Source: Viridibacillus arvi
GTDB lineage: Bacteria > Bacillota > Bacilli > Bacillales_A > Planococcaceae
Assembly (NCBI RefSeq): GCF_001274945.1
Contig: NZ_LILB01000008.1
Span: forward strand, 62,001-126,000
DNA: 64,000 nt
Reading direction: 5' to 3'
Part shown: in pieces, positions 38,755 to 48,700 of the stretch
How positions within the stretch are numbered: the stretch's first letter is position 1
Layout of the letters: each line of letters begins with the position of its first letter
The notes under the pieces: model-generated
Told to the model about the DNA's origin: nothing
The model's input: only the letters and a program-made list of their open reading frames with translations
Database searches by the model: none
Made by a program: the position numbers and the translations under genes

Positions 38755-39363
38755 AAATTATCCCCCTTTAATAAACACATTTAATATTATGTAACGATAC
38801 AAATAATGTATCAGTAAATTAATTTCGTTATTAATTCATTTTAATATTGAAGACTCCGAAGATATAAAAATCTCTAATAAACTAAGTAAATAGTTTTTAT
38901 GTGTCGTTCACAGTGTCCGCTGATGAAAACACAATTTCAGCTATTTTAAAATTGGAACCCTGGTAAAAATATTTATACACAATTAAAGTCTTACTCTATA
39001 CTATCAGAACCAGAACATGTATCTAATCAGTTTGACATTATACGAATTTATTACTACTTGTTGAGGCGATTAATTTACACCTTAATCAGTTATTGAACGA
39101 ACTTGAAAATGATTAAACCTTATCATTACAAAAAAGTATAAAAAACGTAGCACATATTTAGATGTACTACGTTCTTTTTAACAGGTTGTTTTCACATAAA
39201 TTGCTGCTATTACTGTATTGTGATAAAGGAATCACTACCACTATTAAAGGTAAATCCAGAGTTTTATCTATTATTCAGTTAACTCCATGAGGGAGCTTAA
39301 CAGTTACAAGTCACTATGACAATGAAGAACAGACTTGAATTGGTGTCGTTATGAGCTAGATTG
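38755..39363. other. Gene-free stretch with decayed sequence
   Basis: About 600 AT-rich bases. Short open pieces such as LVEAINLHLNQLLNELEND (around 39060-39117) suggest old coding DNA but nothing can be named. A terminator hairpin lies at 39144-39174. Confidence 0.4.
39144..39182. terminator. Terminator hairpin in the island
   Basis: AACGTAGCACA/TGTACTACGTT stem with A and T runs on either side. Confidence 0.65.
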
Positions 39364-39573
39364 TTAATCATTTTTTTCAGGTATAACCAAGATACTTAGC
39401 CCTTCCTCACCGTAATCCCACATCTTAACCCAAGGATACGTGTTTTCTGGTAAATGAAAAGTGAATATTTCTAAAGGACGTATAACTTCTTTATCCGATT
39501 TACAGCCATACTCGTATGTAGCCGGATGAATAGAAACGTCTCTTTTTGTATCATTAAAATACTTGAACTTCAT
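39364..39573 (-). CDS. Small hypothetical protein
   Basis: 69 residues, not recognised. MKFKYFNDTKRDVSIHPATY.. with several aromatic residues and no membrane span. GGTGA upstream. A phage- or island-type accessory gene by context only. Confidence 0.5.
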   Translation of the reverse strand: MKFKYFNDTKRDVSIHPATYEYGCKSDKEVIRPLEIFTFHLPENTYPWVKMWDYGEEGLSILVIPEKND

Positions 39574-39778
39574 TTTTTCACCATCTTTTGTTTGAACTCA
39601 TTGTACATTTTTAATGACTCAAAATAAACTAACATTTTTTTCAATATCTTTAGTAACCATTTATTCGTTAAATAGACAGTTAGACAAATAGTATTGATAA
39701 AAGTTCCGTATTAAACTTAATCTTCCTTCAACTATTCTGCACCATTAGGAATAGCAACACTCTTTACGAAACTGGCTT
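39574..39778. other. Spacer left of the methyltransferase gene
   Basis: About 200 bases, no supported feature. Confidence 0.4.
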
Positions 39779-41074
39779 TTAAAATAAATTCAATTGCTGT
39801 GTATTCTCGTTTAATCTAGTTTGAATACGATCAATTGCCCAATTAGCAATTGGTGTAGCAACAGCTTTTGCTAAAAATACAGGAACCGCATTTCCTATTT
39901 GCTTATATTGTTTATCTAAACGATTGTTTTCTTGTACTTTCATATTTCCACTATCATCAAAATAGTACCAATCTGGGAATGTTTGAATACGTGCAATTTC
40001 TTTAACTGATAGTCTACGATGATTTTCTTCACCATCAGGGAAACACCATTCATCTTTACCTATTTTTTCCATAGGGACACCACCTGGATGAAGAGGAGCT
40101 TGTCTTCCGGAAGCCTGAATAGTGAAACTTTGCTCGTCCCAACGTTTTTTTCGATTTCTCGACATATATATACTTGAATACGAACCTGTGAAATAAGGAC
40201 CTGGATTAGCCTCTAAATCACCTATAGCATCTCTTAGAGTAACATATGGTAATAACCCTTCTCCATGGGTAGGCTCTGGGTATTCATAATCATAATCTAG
40301 GTCTTCACGAACACCAACGATAAAAACACGCTCCCTTAATTGTGGAACGCCGTAATCTCTTGAATTTAATAATTTATATTGAACTCGGTAACCTGCTGAA
40401 GCAAAGTCTTCCGTAATTTGCTTAATAACTTCACCTTTTCCTAACGTAAGCATCCCCTTTACATTCTCAGCCACAAAAACATCGGGTTTTGCTTGTGTTA
40501 TACAGCGAATAAAATGAATATATAAGAAGTTTCGTTCATCATCAATTAGTCTCGGTCCGGCCTCACTGAATCCAGGACAAGGGAACCCACCAACTACTAA
40601 ATCAGCACGTGGAAAATTTCTCACTTTACGAATATCCATTTCATGTTGAAAAACACTGTCAGGAAAATTCTCTTTGTATGAGGTATTGGCTTCTTTAAAT
40701 AAATCATTTGTATAAATTGTATTAAAAACACTTTTTTCTCTTACTTTATTGAACAATTCTTTATTTGAAAAAGCATTTAATGCTTCTTCTTCTCCTATAA
40801 CTGCTGCTAATCCAGATAGTTCAAAACCTAGATCTAATCCCCCGCAACCTGAAAATAAACTAATAACATTTATTTTATCTTCTCTATAATGGATATTTTT
40901 TAAATAGTCATTATCTACATCTGATTCTAATATTTTTGTATTCTCTTCCAATATTTTCTGAGCTAAAACTCGGTGCACATCATCTAATTTATAATTAGGA
41001 GCGGGCTTAAATTTTCCTCGTCCTTTTTTATCCACTTTAATTTCGTTCTTAACATCCAACTCTGTTTCAATCAT
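39779..41074 (-). CDS. C5-cytosine DNA methyltransferase (possible DrmMII / restriction partner)
   Basis: 431 residues that methylate cytosine C5 with SAM. Motif I VISLFSGCGGLDLGF (about residue 70); motif IV GGFPCPGFSEAG with nucleophile Cys166 (PCP where most enzymes have PCQ); motif VI AENVKGML; motif VIII RDYGVPQLRERVFIVG; target-recognition region ~270-350; motif IX SVKEIARIQTFP; motif X QIGNAVP. All catalytic motifs look intact. RBS AGGAGGT fixes the start. It may protect against the NgoPII-type enzyme at 42062, act as the DISARM methylase, or both. Confidence 0.92.
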   Translation of the reverse strand: MIETELDVKNEIKVDKKGRGKFKPAPNYKLDDVHRVLAQKILEENTKILESDVDNDYLKNIHYREDKINVISLFSGCGGLDLGFELSGLAAVIGEEEALNAFSNKELFNKVREKSVFNTIYTNDLFKEANTSYKENFPDSVFQHEMDIRKVRNFPRADLVVGGFPCPGFSEAGPRLIDDERNFLYIHFIRCITQAKPDVFVAENVKGMLTLGKGEVIKQITEDFASAGYRVQYKLLNSRDYGVPQLRERVFIVGVREDLDYDYEYPEPTHGEGLLPYVTLRDAIGDLEANPGPYFTGSYSSIYMSRNRKKRWDEQSFTIQASGRQAPLHPGGVPMEKIGKDEWCFPDGEENHRRLSVKEIARIQTFPDWYYFDDSGNMKVQENNRLDKQYKQIGNAVPVFLAKAVATPIANWAIDRIQTRLNENTQQLNLF

Positions 41075-41158
41075 AAAAATACCTCCTGGCATGTTCTTAT
41101 TATATCAGAGGAGCATTTCAAAGGCCAGCTTTTCACTTTTTCAAAATACTTGTAGCTA

Positions 41159-41539
41159 TTAAAGTGTTTGTTTTAAAATGCCTTTAAATTTAATATCTAA
41201 ATAATTTCTTAAGTTGAATATATCCTCAGATTTAATACTACCAAAATCTGTACTTTCCTCATTATATATATTTCGAACAAACAATAATTTACCTGCCAAT
41301 ACAAATACTAAATCATCTTCAGATTTCACTTCAAATATCGGATTACCAACTTTTTCAAAACCACGATCATCCACTAGAATTGCAATTTCATCATTATAAT
41401 CTAGAACATCTAATCCTTCAGAGTTCAGTATATAAAGTAATTTTTCGTATTGCTCATCTAACGTATTATAATTTATATTAACTACATTGGCTTCCAATTT
41501 AAATGTATTACTATTGAAACTCACTTCGTAAATCTTCAA
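41159..41539 (-). CDS. DUF3846-like hypothetical protein
   Basis: 126 residues, not firmly recognised. The pattern of a C-terminal DLVFVLAGKLLFVRN and a middle LVDDRGFEKVGNP recalls DUF3846-type phage/plasmid proteins. TTG start, with AAAGGAG 8 bases upstream. Lies between the methyltransferase and the nuclease pair. Confidence 0.5.
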   Translation of the reverse strand: MKIYEVSFNSNTFKLEANVVNINYNTLDEQYEKLLYILNSEGLDVLDYNDEIAILVDDRGFEKVGNPIFEVKSEDDLVFVLAGKLLFVRNIYNEESTDFGSIKSEDIFNLRNYLDIKFKGILKQTL

Positions 41540-42061
41540 TTAATATGCTCCTTTATAAGAATGAATTAGATATGCTTAGCTACATCATTTGTCTTTTGGT
41601 TAATACTTACGACTTAATCACTTAAACCAACTACTTGTCTAAAATTAGTGAAACATTGATACATGACCGTAATTTGTTTTGCAAAGTGTATACTAACTTT
41701 AAACCACTTAGTTGTAGCTCTATTTACTACTCCACTTACTCATATCAAATAGATTTTCTGCCACGTTATTTCCCTACTTCACTTTACGGACGAATTTTAA
41801 AGTTTTTTGCTCTTTTAAAAGACTCCTATTCTCCATGGAATACAACAAATGCTCGTTTAATTTAGTCTAACATACTAAATCTTTAACAAGCAAAAGTAGA
41901 AAATATCTAAACATTAGACCTTATTATACGTAAGTACTATATTATACACACACTTCCAATTGACTAATATTCCCACATATAATACATTTAAGAGGTTATT
42001 CAGTCTCATTTTAAAACAAACAATATCGGGACTTTAAAATTAAATTTTAAGGAGAATTTAA
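41540..42061. other. Intergenic region upstream of the restriction gene
   Basis: About 520 AT-rich bases between divergent genes. No convincing ORF and no recognisable controller-protein gene. Should contain promoters for the restriction gene (right) and the DUF3846-like gene (left). Confidence 0.5.
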
Positions 42062-42937
42062 ATGACAAAACCTTCATCCAATGTTTTAATCGCACTAAAA
42101 AATATTTTGTTAAATCAAAGTAATACTTTACCCACAGTAATTGATCACTATAGTAGCAATAGGATTAATGGCGTCGGTGATTTGTTAGAATTTTATGTTA
42201 AAGATGCTTTTTGTGACGGAAGCTCTTCCCTTGAAAAAACAAATGAAAAACTATCTAAATATCAACAAGTATTTAGTTATTTAGGAAACTCTAATAATCC
42301 ACCCGATTTCATAATAAGACGCGGTGCCGCTGTTGAAGTCAAAAAAATCGAAAAGGTAGCCGGAGGCTCGATTGCTCTAAATAGTTCATTTCCAAAAAAT
42401 TATCTATATTCTAATGACAGTAAAATTAAGCAATCCTGTCGTGAATGTGAGAATGAACATGGCGGTTGGGAAAAAAAGGACATGATTTATGCAATTGGGA
42501 ATGTAACAGATGTAAACTTACACAGTCTTTGGTTAGTATATGGAGATTGTTATTGTGCTGATAAAGAAAGTTACGAACGTATTACCGAAACAATGAAAAA
42601 TGGTGTTAATAAGATTCCAGGTGTTCAATTTTCTGAAACTAAAGAGTTAGGAAGAATTAATCGCGTAGATCCCTTAGGTATTACATACTTAAGAATCCGA
42701 GGAATGTGGGGAATTGAACATCCAGGAAATGTATTCTCAAATTATTTAAACACTGATTCAAATAATACAAAAATTTATGTATTAATGCGAAAAAGTACTT
42801 ACATTGCATTAGATACAAAACCAGATTTAACACAATTTATCAACCAAGGTATCTTAACCATAAATGAAATTCAGATTCCAAACCCAGATAACCCTGCGCA
42901 AAATATAGATGCTATTTTGTACAGCGCCTCATTCTAA
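42062..42937 (+). CDS. NgoPII-type type II restriction endonuclease
   Basis: 291 residues. The catalytic PD-(D/E)XK site reads PPDFIIRRGAAVEVKK: Asp82, Glu92, Lys94. The flanking GNSNNPPD, SCRECE, KDMIYAIGNV, WLVYGDCY and RVDPLGITYLRIRGMWGI segments fit my recollection of the RE_NgoPII family (R.NgoPII cuts GG/CC); specificity here is not shown. RBS AAGGAGA. The HNH gene follows 67 bases on and is probably co-transcribed. Confidence 0.8.
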   Translation: MTKPSSNVLIALKNILLNQSNTLPTVIDHYSSNRINGVGDLLEFYVKDAFCDGSSSLEKTNEKLSKYQQVFSYLGNSNNPPDFIIRRGAAVEVKKIEKVAGGSIALNSSFPKNYLYSNDSKIKQSCRECENEHGGWEKKDMIYAIGNVTDVNLHSLWLVYGDCYCADKESYERITETMKNGVNKIPGVQFSETKELGRINRVDPLGITYLRIRGMWGIEHPGNVFSNYLNTDSNNTKIYVLMRKSTYIALDTKPDLTQFINQGILTINEIQIPNPDNPAQNIDAILYSASF

Positions 42938-43004
42938 AAACTTTTATCAGATTTCAGATTAAAATTTATTTACTTAACCTTTATAATTAAGGAGATGAAT
43001 AATT

Positions 43005-43766
43005 TTGAAACATCCATTTGTTGTAGGGGATTTTTATAGCAGAAAGGATATTTATAAAATTGTAAATGTTCCTATTCATAGACAAAAAGGTGCTTGGAAT
43101 ACTGGTTATACCATTTATGATGATAGTGCCTTTATTTTTGCAAACTTAGGTGTACCAGGTACAACTGGACATGACTATGCGAACCTATTAGTTGGGAATA
43201 TTCTTCATTGGTATAGTAAAACAACAGATACAATTCATGTTTCACGTCTAAAAAGAATAATGAGTGGTGAAATAGAGGTTTATATTTTCACAAGAACAGA
43301 TAGCAAAAATGTTAATTTCATATTCCAAGGTTTAGGTACTTTGGTCGATTATGATGATATTAAGCCTGCATATGTTGCTTGGGAATTACATAAAGACATA
43401 ACACCAATTCCTTTTTCAAATAGTAACGCTAAAGTAAAGCAACGTATAAAATTTTTAGAAGGTACTAAAACAACTAGTATTACAACACGGTATGAAAGAA
43501 ACCCAAAAGCACGCAAAGAATGCCTTGATCATTACGGATATGATTGTCAAGTATGTGATTTTAATTTTTTAAATTTCTACGGTGATATCGGAAAAGATTA
43601 CATTCATGTTCATCATTTGGTTGAAATAAGTACAATTGGCGACACTTACGAGATAGATCCTATTAAAGATCTTAGACCTGTATGCCCCAACTGCCATGCG
43701 ATATTACATAAAAGAAAACCAGCATTTTCAATTAATGAATTAAAAACAATGCTTACTCGTAAGTAA
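43005..43766 (+). CDS. HNH endonuclease with DUF3427-like N-terminal domain
   Basis: 253 residues. The C-terminal Cys-type HNH site has zinc ligands CQVC (181-184) and CPNC (227-230), and catalytic HVHH (201-204) plus His231/His235. The N-terminal ~125 residues (GDFYSRKDIYKI ... HDYANLLVG ... YIFTRTD) resemble the DUF3427/modification-reader modules found ahead of HNH domains. This might sense modified DNA; that is inference. TTG start after AAGGAGATG. Convergent with drmB. Confidence 0.72.
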   Translation: MKHPFVVGDFYSRKDIYKIVNVPIHRQKGAWNTGYTIYDDSAFIFANLGVPGTTGHDYANLLVGNILHWYSKTTDTIHVSRLKRIMSGEIEVYIFTRTDSKNVNFIFQGLGTLVDYDDIKPAYVAWELHKDITPIPFSNSNAKVKQRIKFLEGTKTTSITTRYERNPKARKECLDHYGYDCQVCDFNFLNFYGDIGKDYIHVHHLVEISTIGDTYEIDPIKDLRPVCPNCHAILHKRKPAFSINELKTMLTRK

Positions 43767-43792
43767 ACAAAAAATATTTCACCCTAAAAAAT

Positions 43793-43830
43793 GGAACTGC
43801 ACACAAAAAATAAGGTTTTGTGTGCAGTTA
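43793..43830. terminator. Bidirectional terminator between HNH gene and drmB
   Basis: AACTGCACACAAAA/TTTTGTGTGCAGTT stem between two convergent genes. Confidence 0.85.
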
Positions 43831-43838
43831 CTATTTCA

Positions 43839-45704
43839 TTATTTAAAATAACCGAAATTAGGGTCAATTAATAAACTTCTATCTAAGTACAGATTCCAGA
43901 ATTCACAAGATGTCTCTGGAATATGCGAACAGTTATAGCATGATGCACCATTTAATCCATTAACCCCTTGCCCCTGTGTCTTACCTAATTCTGTGCATAC
44001 AGGATCGGAGCTACACCATTCCGCATTATTTTTCGCCTTATCTAGAATATGAAAGAACTTTTCTTCCAATCCTAATCTTACCAGTCCACCTAAAGTGCCT
44101 TCTGAATCTCCTGCTGAAATGTAAATTAATACGCCTACCTGAGCTTCATCTATATACAATCGTTCTCTAATTGCCGCACGATTATATCCACATACATTCG
44201 CTAATTCATCAATCAAAAAATGTGATAGTGTGTGTATCATGATATTACGTGGCTTTAAGATTGAATCGTCTCGATGTTCTACATGCCTAATTCTTTCTAG
44301 ATAGCTGTTAAAGTAATTTTGAACTTCTGAAGAGGATTCCCATTCTACCACTTTTTCTAGATTAAGTTGAAGGAAAATACCTTCTCCATATACTTCATTT
44401 ACAGGCAACCATTTTTCATGTGCGCTTTCGAAATCCTTATACAAAGAAGGATAATAGCTACTATATTCGGTGGTATTTTTATAATCTTTTCTATCAAACC
44501 CATACAAAGCAGTTGTTTCTTTCAACTTTAACACCCTTGATAAACGCTGTAAATATGGTTTATAGTAATTACCATTAACAGCTTCATCCTTGTCAAACTC
44601 CCATTCGGGTTCAACTTTTAATTCCCTAGAATTAACCTCTGACGTGAGTTTTTCAAATTCTTTTTCTTTAATTAACAAACCTGGTTTTTCAAGCTCTTCC
44701 TCAGTATACTCATATTCATCACCTGATTGAATATACATTAAAGCATCTTCAATTTCCTGATCTGTTGCGTCCTCTTTAAGGTCAAACCTTAGATTTTCAC
44801 GAATAAATTTAACCTTTTTTTCAAGGTTATCTAATAAACTTAGATTTGTACGGACCAAGTGTTTAGCGGGTGATTGTATTTTAGAAACAATCAAGTCAAC
44901 ATTTTCACTATAATCTCCCGGAATTGCTAACGCACTAATTTTCTTGGACATATAAACACTTATTGAATTTCTTAGAATTGCAACTGGAGCTGCTGAACAT
45001 TCTTCTTTATTATCATCACACCATGGACGCTCACCTTCACATGTGTAGTTTCCTGCCTTATTCTTATTAAGTTGATTACCTAAATAACTAGTATTATTCT
45101 CTTTATCAAAAGAAGTGACCCTTTGAAGATCCCTACTATCTTTACATTTTTCACAAACAATTCTCCAAGAATCTAATGTTGTACCCCCTCCCATTTGAAT
45201 AACTAAATTACCTTCACATTTAGTCTCTTCATTGCCATGAACCCATTTACGCCATGGAAAATCCGACAAATGCCCATGTTCACAAATTACTACGAAAGGA
45301 ACTTGCTTATAATATCTTTTTTGATTACATTTAGGACAATCTAAATAGACAGATGTTTGGTCTAACTCTAATTCTCGTAAAGATCGACAAGAACTGCAGT
45401 AATGCCATTTAGGAAAACGCATTAATGGCATTACAAGGTTACTATTTGGAACAACTTCCATTGCATTTGTTGAAGCCTTTCTAAATTCAGGTGGCGTATA
45501 AAATTTATCTACCTTTAAAATTGCTTTTAAACGAGGTTCATGTACTGTAAATTCTTCGATGTTAATTGATTTTTTCCCATAACTATCTTTAAACCATAAA
45601 TCTAATGCACCTACGACTGCCGTTTCACCTTCTGGGCTAATTACTAAGGAGCCTGGACCTTCAGTTCCTACTAATTTTGAACGTCTCATCGGTAAATATC
45701 GCAT
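43839..45704 (-). CDS. drmB: DISARM protein DrmB (DUF1998)
   Basis: 621 residues. Cys pairs CSSCRSL, DCPKCNQ and CEKCKD lie in the first 200 residues. The C-terminal DUF1998 region spans HTLSHFLIDELANVCGY, a GVLIYISAGDSEGTLGGL stretch and the terminal CYNCSHIPETSCEF cluster. DrmB pairs with DrmA in DISARM anti-phage systems. The ATG abuts the drmA stop (TAAATG). Usual next gene drmC is absent. Confidence 0.88.
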   Translation of the reverse strand: MRYLPMRRSKLVGTEGPGSLVISPEGETAVVGALDLWFKDSYGKKSINIEEFTVHEPRLKAILKVDKFYTPPEFRKASTNAMEVVPNSNLVMPLMRFPKWHYCSSCRSLRELELDQTSVYLDCPKCNQKRYYKQVPFVVICEHGHLSDFPWRKWVHGNEETKCEGNLVIQMGGGTTLDSWRIVCEKCKDSRDLQRVTSFDKENNTSYLGNQLNKNKAGNYTCEGERPWCDDNKEECSAAPVAILRNSISVYMSKKISALAIPGDYSENVDLIVSKIQSPAKHLVRTNLSLLDNLEKKVKFIRENLRFDLKEDATDQEIEDALMYIQSGDEYEYTEEELEKPGLLIKEKEFEKLTSEVNSRELKVEPEWEFDKDEAVNGNYYKPYLQRLSRVLKLKETTALYGFDRKDYKNTTEYSSYYPSLYKDFESAHEKWLPVNEVYGEGIFLQLNLEKVVEWESSSEVQNYFNSYLERIRHVEHRDDSILKPRNIMIHTLSHFLIDELANVCGYNRAAIRERLYIDEAQVGVLIYISAGDSEGTLGGLVRLGLEEKFFHILDKAKNNAEWCSSDPVCTELGKTQGQGVNGLNGASCYNCSHIPETSCEFWNLYLDRSLLIDPNFGYFK

Positions 45705-48700
45705 TTAGTCATCATCCTCCCAGACAAATTCATCTTCTTCTTTCTCGATTGATACGATAGATGCACGACTCTCAGCATCAACACTTCTCAAAGAGTTTAT
45801 GACAGGGATACTTCCCTGATATTTTTCTCCATCATTTAAATTTCCAGCTTGATACATTAACCCTCGTTCCGTTTCAGAAACTCTCCAAGTTTCATAACGA
45901 CCCTTTAATACGGCATCCATAAACGTCTTAAATAATTCCTTCCAAATATCAACCTGCTCTTTATCAATTAGCTCTACTCGCTTTTTAAATCTCTTACGAA
46001 ATGCTATGAAACGTTCATCTTTCATTACACGTTTCAATTCTCGATTTGTAGGATATAATGCCATTTGCATATCCATTCGTTGACGTAAAAAGCCAATTAA
46101 TACTGCTGTTAATCCACGCTCTAAAGAAGCTGTTGAAAATGGTGTTAAACTTGTCGTTTCTACTTGTGCATAAAGCCTTTGATGATATTCATTAAAATGT
46201 TCAAAATGCGATTTATCACGGGAGTTTTGATTAGAATAAACAGTTACAATTAATCCTGGTCTTTCATGAGGGCGCCTACCTACGCGACCACTTACTTGAA
46301 TATATTGAGCTGTCATTTTAGGTTGCCCTACAATTCCCATTAATGATAAACGATCAATATCTACTCCTACTTCAATAATATTAGAAGCTAAACATGATGT
46401 AAGTGACTTTGTACGCCCTTTATTATCTTTTTGCGTATAAGAGACATTTAAATCATCGATCGTTTTTGAAATTTCGTTACTTTGTTTTCGAGAGGTTAAT
46501 TCTAATGGAGCATATAAAAATCTTTTTTTATCTTTAGCTATTCCCTCTCTTTTATTTAAAGCATCAATGTAAGTTGGTATGTCACTGTTAAATAAGTTCA
46601 AACCTGCACCTAAATCTCTCAAGCTATTATAGAAAGAAAGCAATGTCCAGAACGGATCTCGTTCTTCTTCTGGCAAACTCTCTACCTTTTGTAAAATCGC
46701 TGAATAAGTCATAACCTGGGCCATTAAAATACGAACACGCGATGTGAAAACACCAATATATTTTCTACCTGGCATAGGCTTACCATTTTTATCTGCAGCC
46801 ACTTTTGAGAAAAAAGAGTCGTCAATATCAATACCGGGACTAGGGAAAAGTCGTGCATTTTCTCGTCCGAATAAGCATTTAGCTTGCTCTTCAAACTCCT
46901 TAATAGTTGCTGTTGCTGAAATAATTTTTGGTTTTATAGGTACTTCTCCACGATCATCGATACATAATTCTTCAATTAACACTTCATATAATCCTGCAAG
47001 CGTTCCAAGAGGTCCTGAAATTAAATGTAATTCATCTTGAATAATAATTTGTGGAGGAGAAATAGATCGTTTTCCTAAATCATTTATTCCAAATAAGCCT
47101 CTTGCTTCCGGTTTCCATGTTAGCTGAACAAATTTATCGATGGTCCCAATTAAAAAAGTCGGCTTTTTTTCATAAATGGTTTCATCTACAAAATAAACAG
47201 GTATTTCACCATGAAAATCGCATCTTTCATCTGGACACCGGACTATTAATTGCTCGTTTACTCTTTTAAACCCAAGAGGAACAGTCTCATTATATTTTGA
47301 GCCTTTACCTTTAACTGCTACTTTACCAATCTCACAACCACACCAAGGGCATCTTGTGATAACTAAATTATCTGGTCCTTGAGGTTTTTGCATTTGTTTA
47401 ACTTGTGACAAAGCTATCTGGTTTGTATTAGGCGAAGTTTTAGACCCTACCCAAATACCAATAGAATAAGGTGTTGTACCAAGATTCCTCTCACAATCAC
47501 GGCGAATATATTCCATAGCGCAAATTAATCTTGAGGCACGTTGAAATTGATCAGCAGTTAATAAACGTAACGTATAACGCATCATTATATCTACACCTGC
47601 ATCATTTGGATCTAATAAACGGCGATAAAACATTTGAAAGGCAGCAACACCTAAATATGCCTCCGTTTTACCTCCACCTGTTGGGAACCAAATCAAATCA
47701 ACAGTTTGACGATCAATTGAATCTTTTTCGACTAATGATTGAATAGATAATAAGAAAAAGGCAATTTGAAAAGCACGCCAACTATTATCACAATCAGATA
47801 AATTCTGCATAGCTTTCATTACATCGTTATAAGATTGATCAATAATCAACTCCATAGCCTTACTAGTATCACTTTTATCATAGTAGGCATTACGTGGCAT
47901 TTTCCCGTTAAGTTGTTGAAGTAAAATCGCTTTGTTTGCTAACTTAAACGCTTGAAATACTTTCGAATCCTTTAGTAATTCTAATCCCTTCTCCATTCGA
48001 CGAAGACTATCCTTACAAAAGTCTAAATTTGTTTCAGCAGCTTTTTTTAACTCTTTTTTTAAGTTCAATTTTCTTGTTTCTAATTCTTGATCTTCAATCC
48101 ATTTCTTATATCCAAATACTAAAGGTTGTAAAATCCCTTGTAATTCTTGATAGTTTTGTACATCCATTAATTCTCGCATTTCAATTTTTAATACTACTTC
48201 TTCACCATCAACATCCATTGTAATATCTGGTGTCATACTTTCTGTTTCATAAACTGGAATAAATTTAGAATATAACTCACTAATTTTTTCAGCATTTTGA
48301 TCCCATTTAACTGAACAACCGTGTCCAAATGCATAATTAAATTTATTTTTAAATAACAATTCATTATTCCATTCATCTTTTGTTAGACCTAAATTACGTT
48401 CCGAAATCTTGGGATAATTTAAAAAATCGCCGAGATCCGCCGAGATTTTTAACTGTGATTGAAATACCGTATATTCGTCCTTGTTAAATCTAAGAGGCGG
48501 TTCTGTAATATTTAATACTGTTACCGTAAAAAGAATATATTCATCTTTGATTCGACATTGAATATGTAATTTCAACTTAATTTTTTCAATTTTAACCTTT
48601 GCTGCATCAAATACATCTAACTCGTATTCTTTTAAACTAATTTTCTTGCTCGAATCAAATTCTGAAATTAGAACAGTTAAATCACCAAAAATAGAAGTTC

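Noticed and set aside
41635-41865. 76-codon plus-strand ORF upstream of the restriction gene as a controller protein
   Set aside because: No RBS, no helix-turn-helix, and a Ser/Tyr/Phe-rich composition typical of random AT-rich frames.
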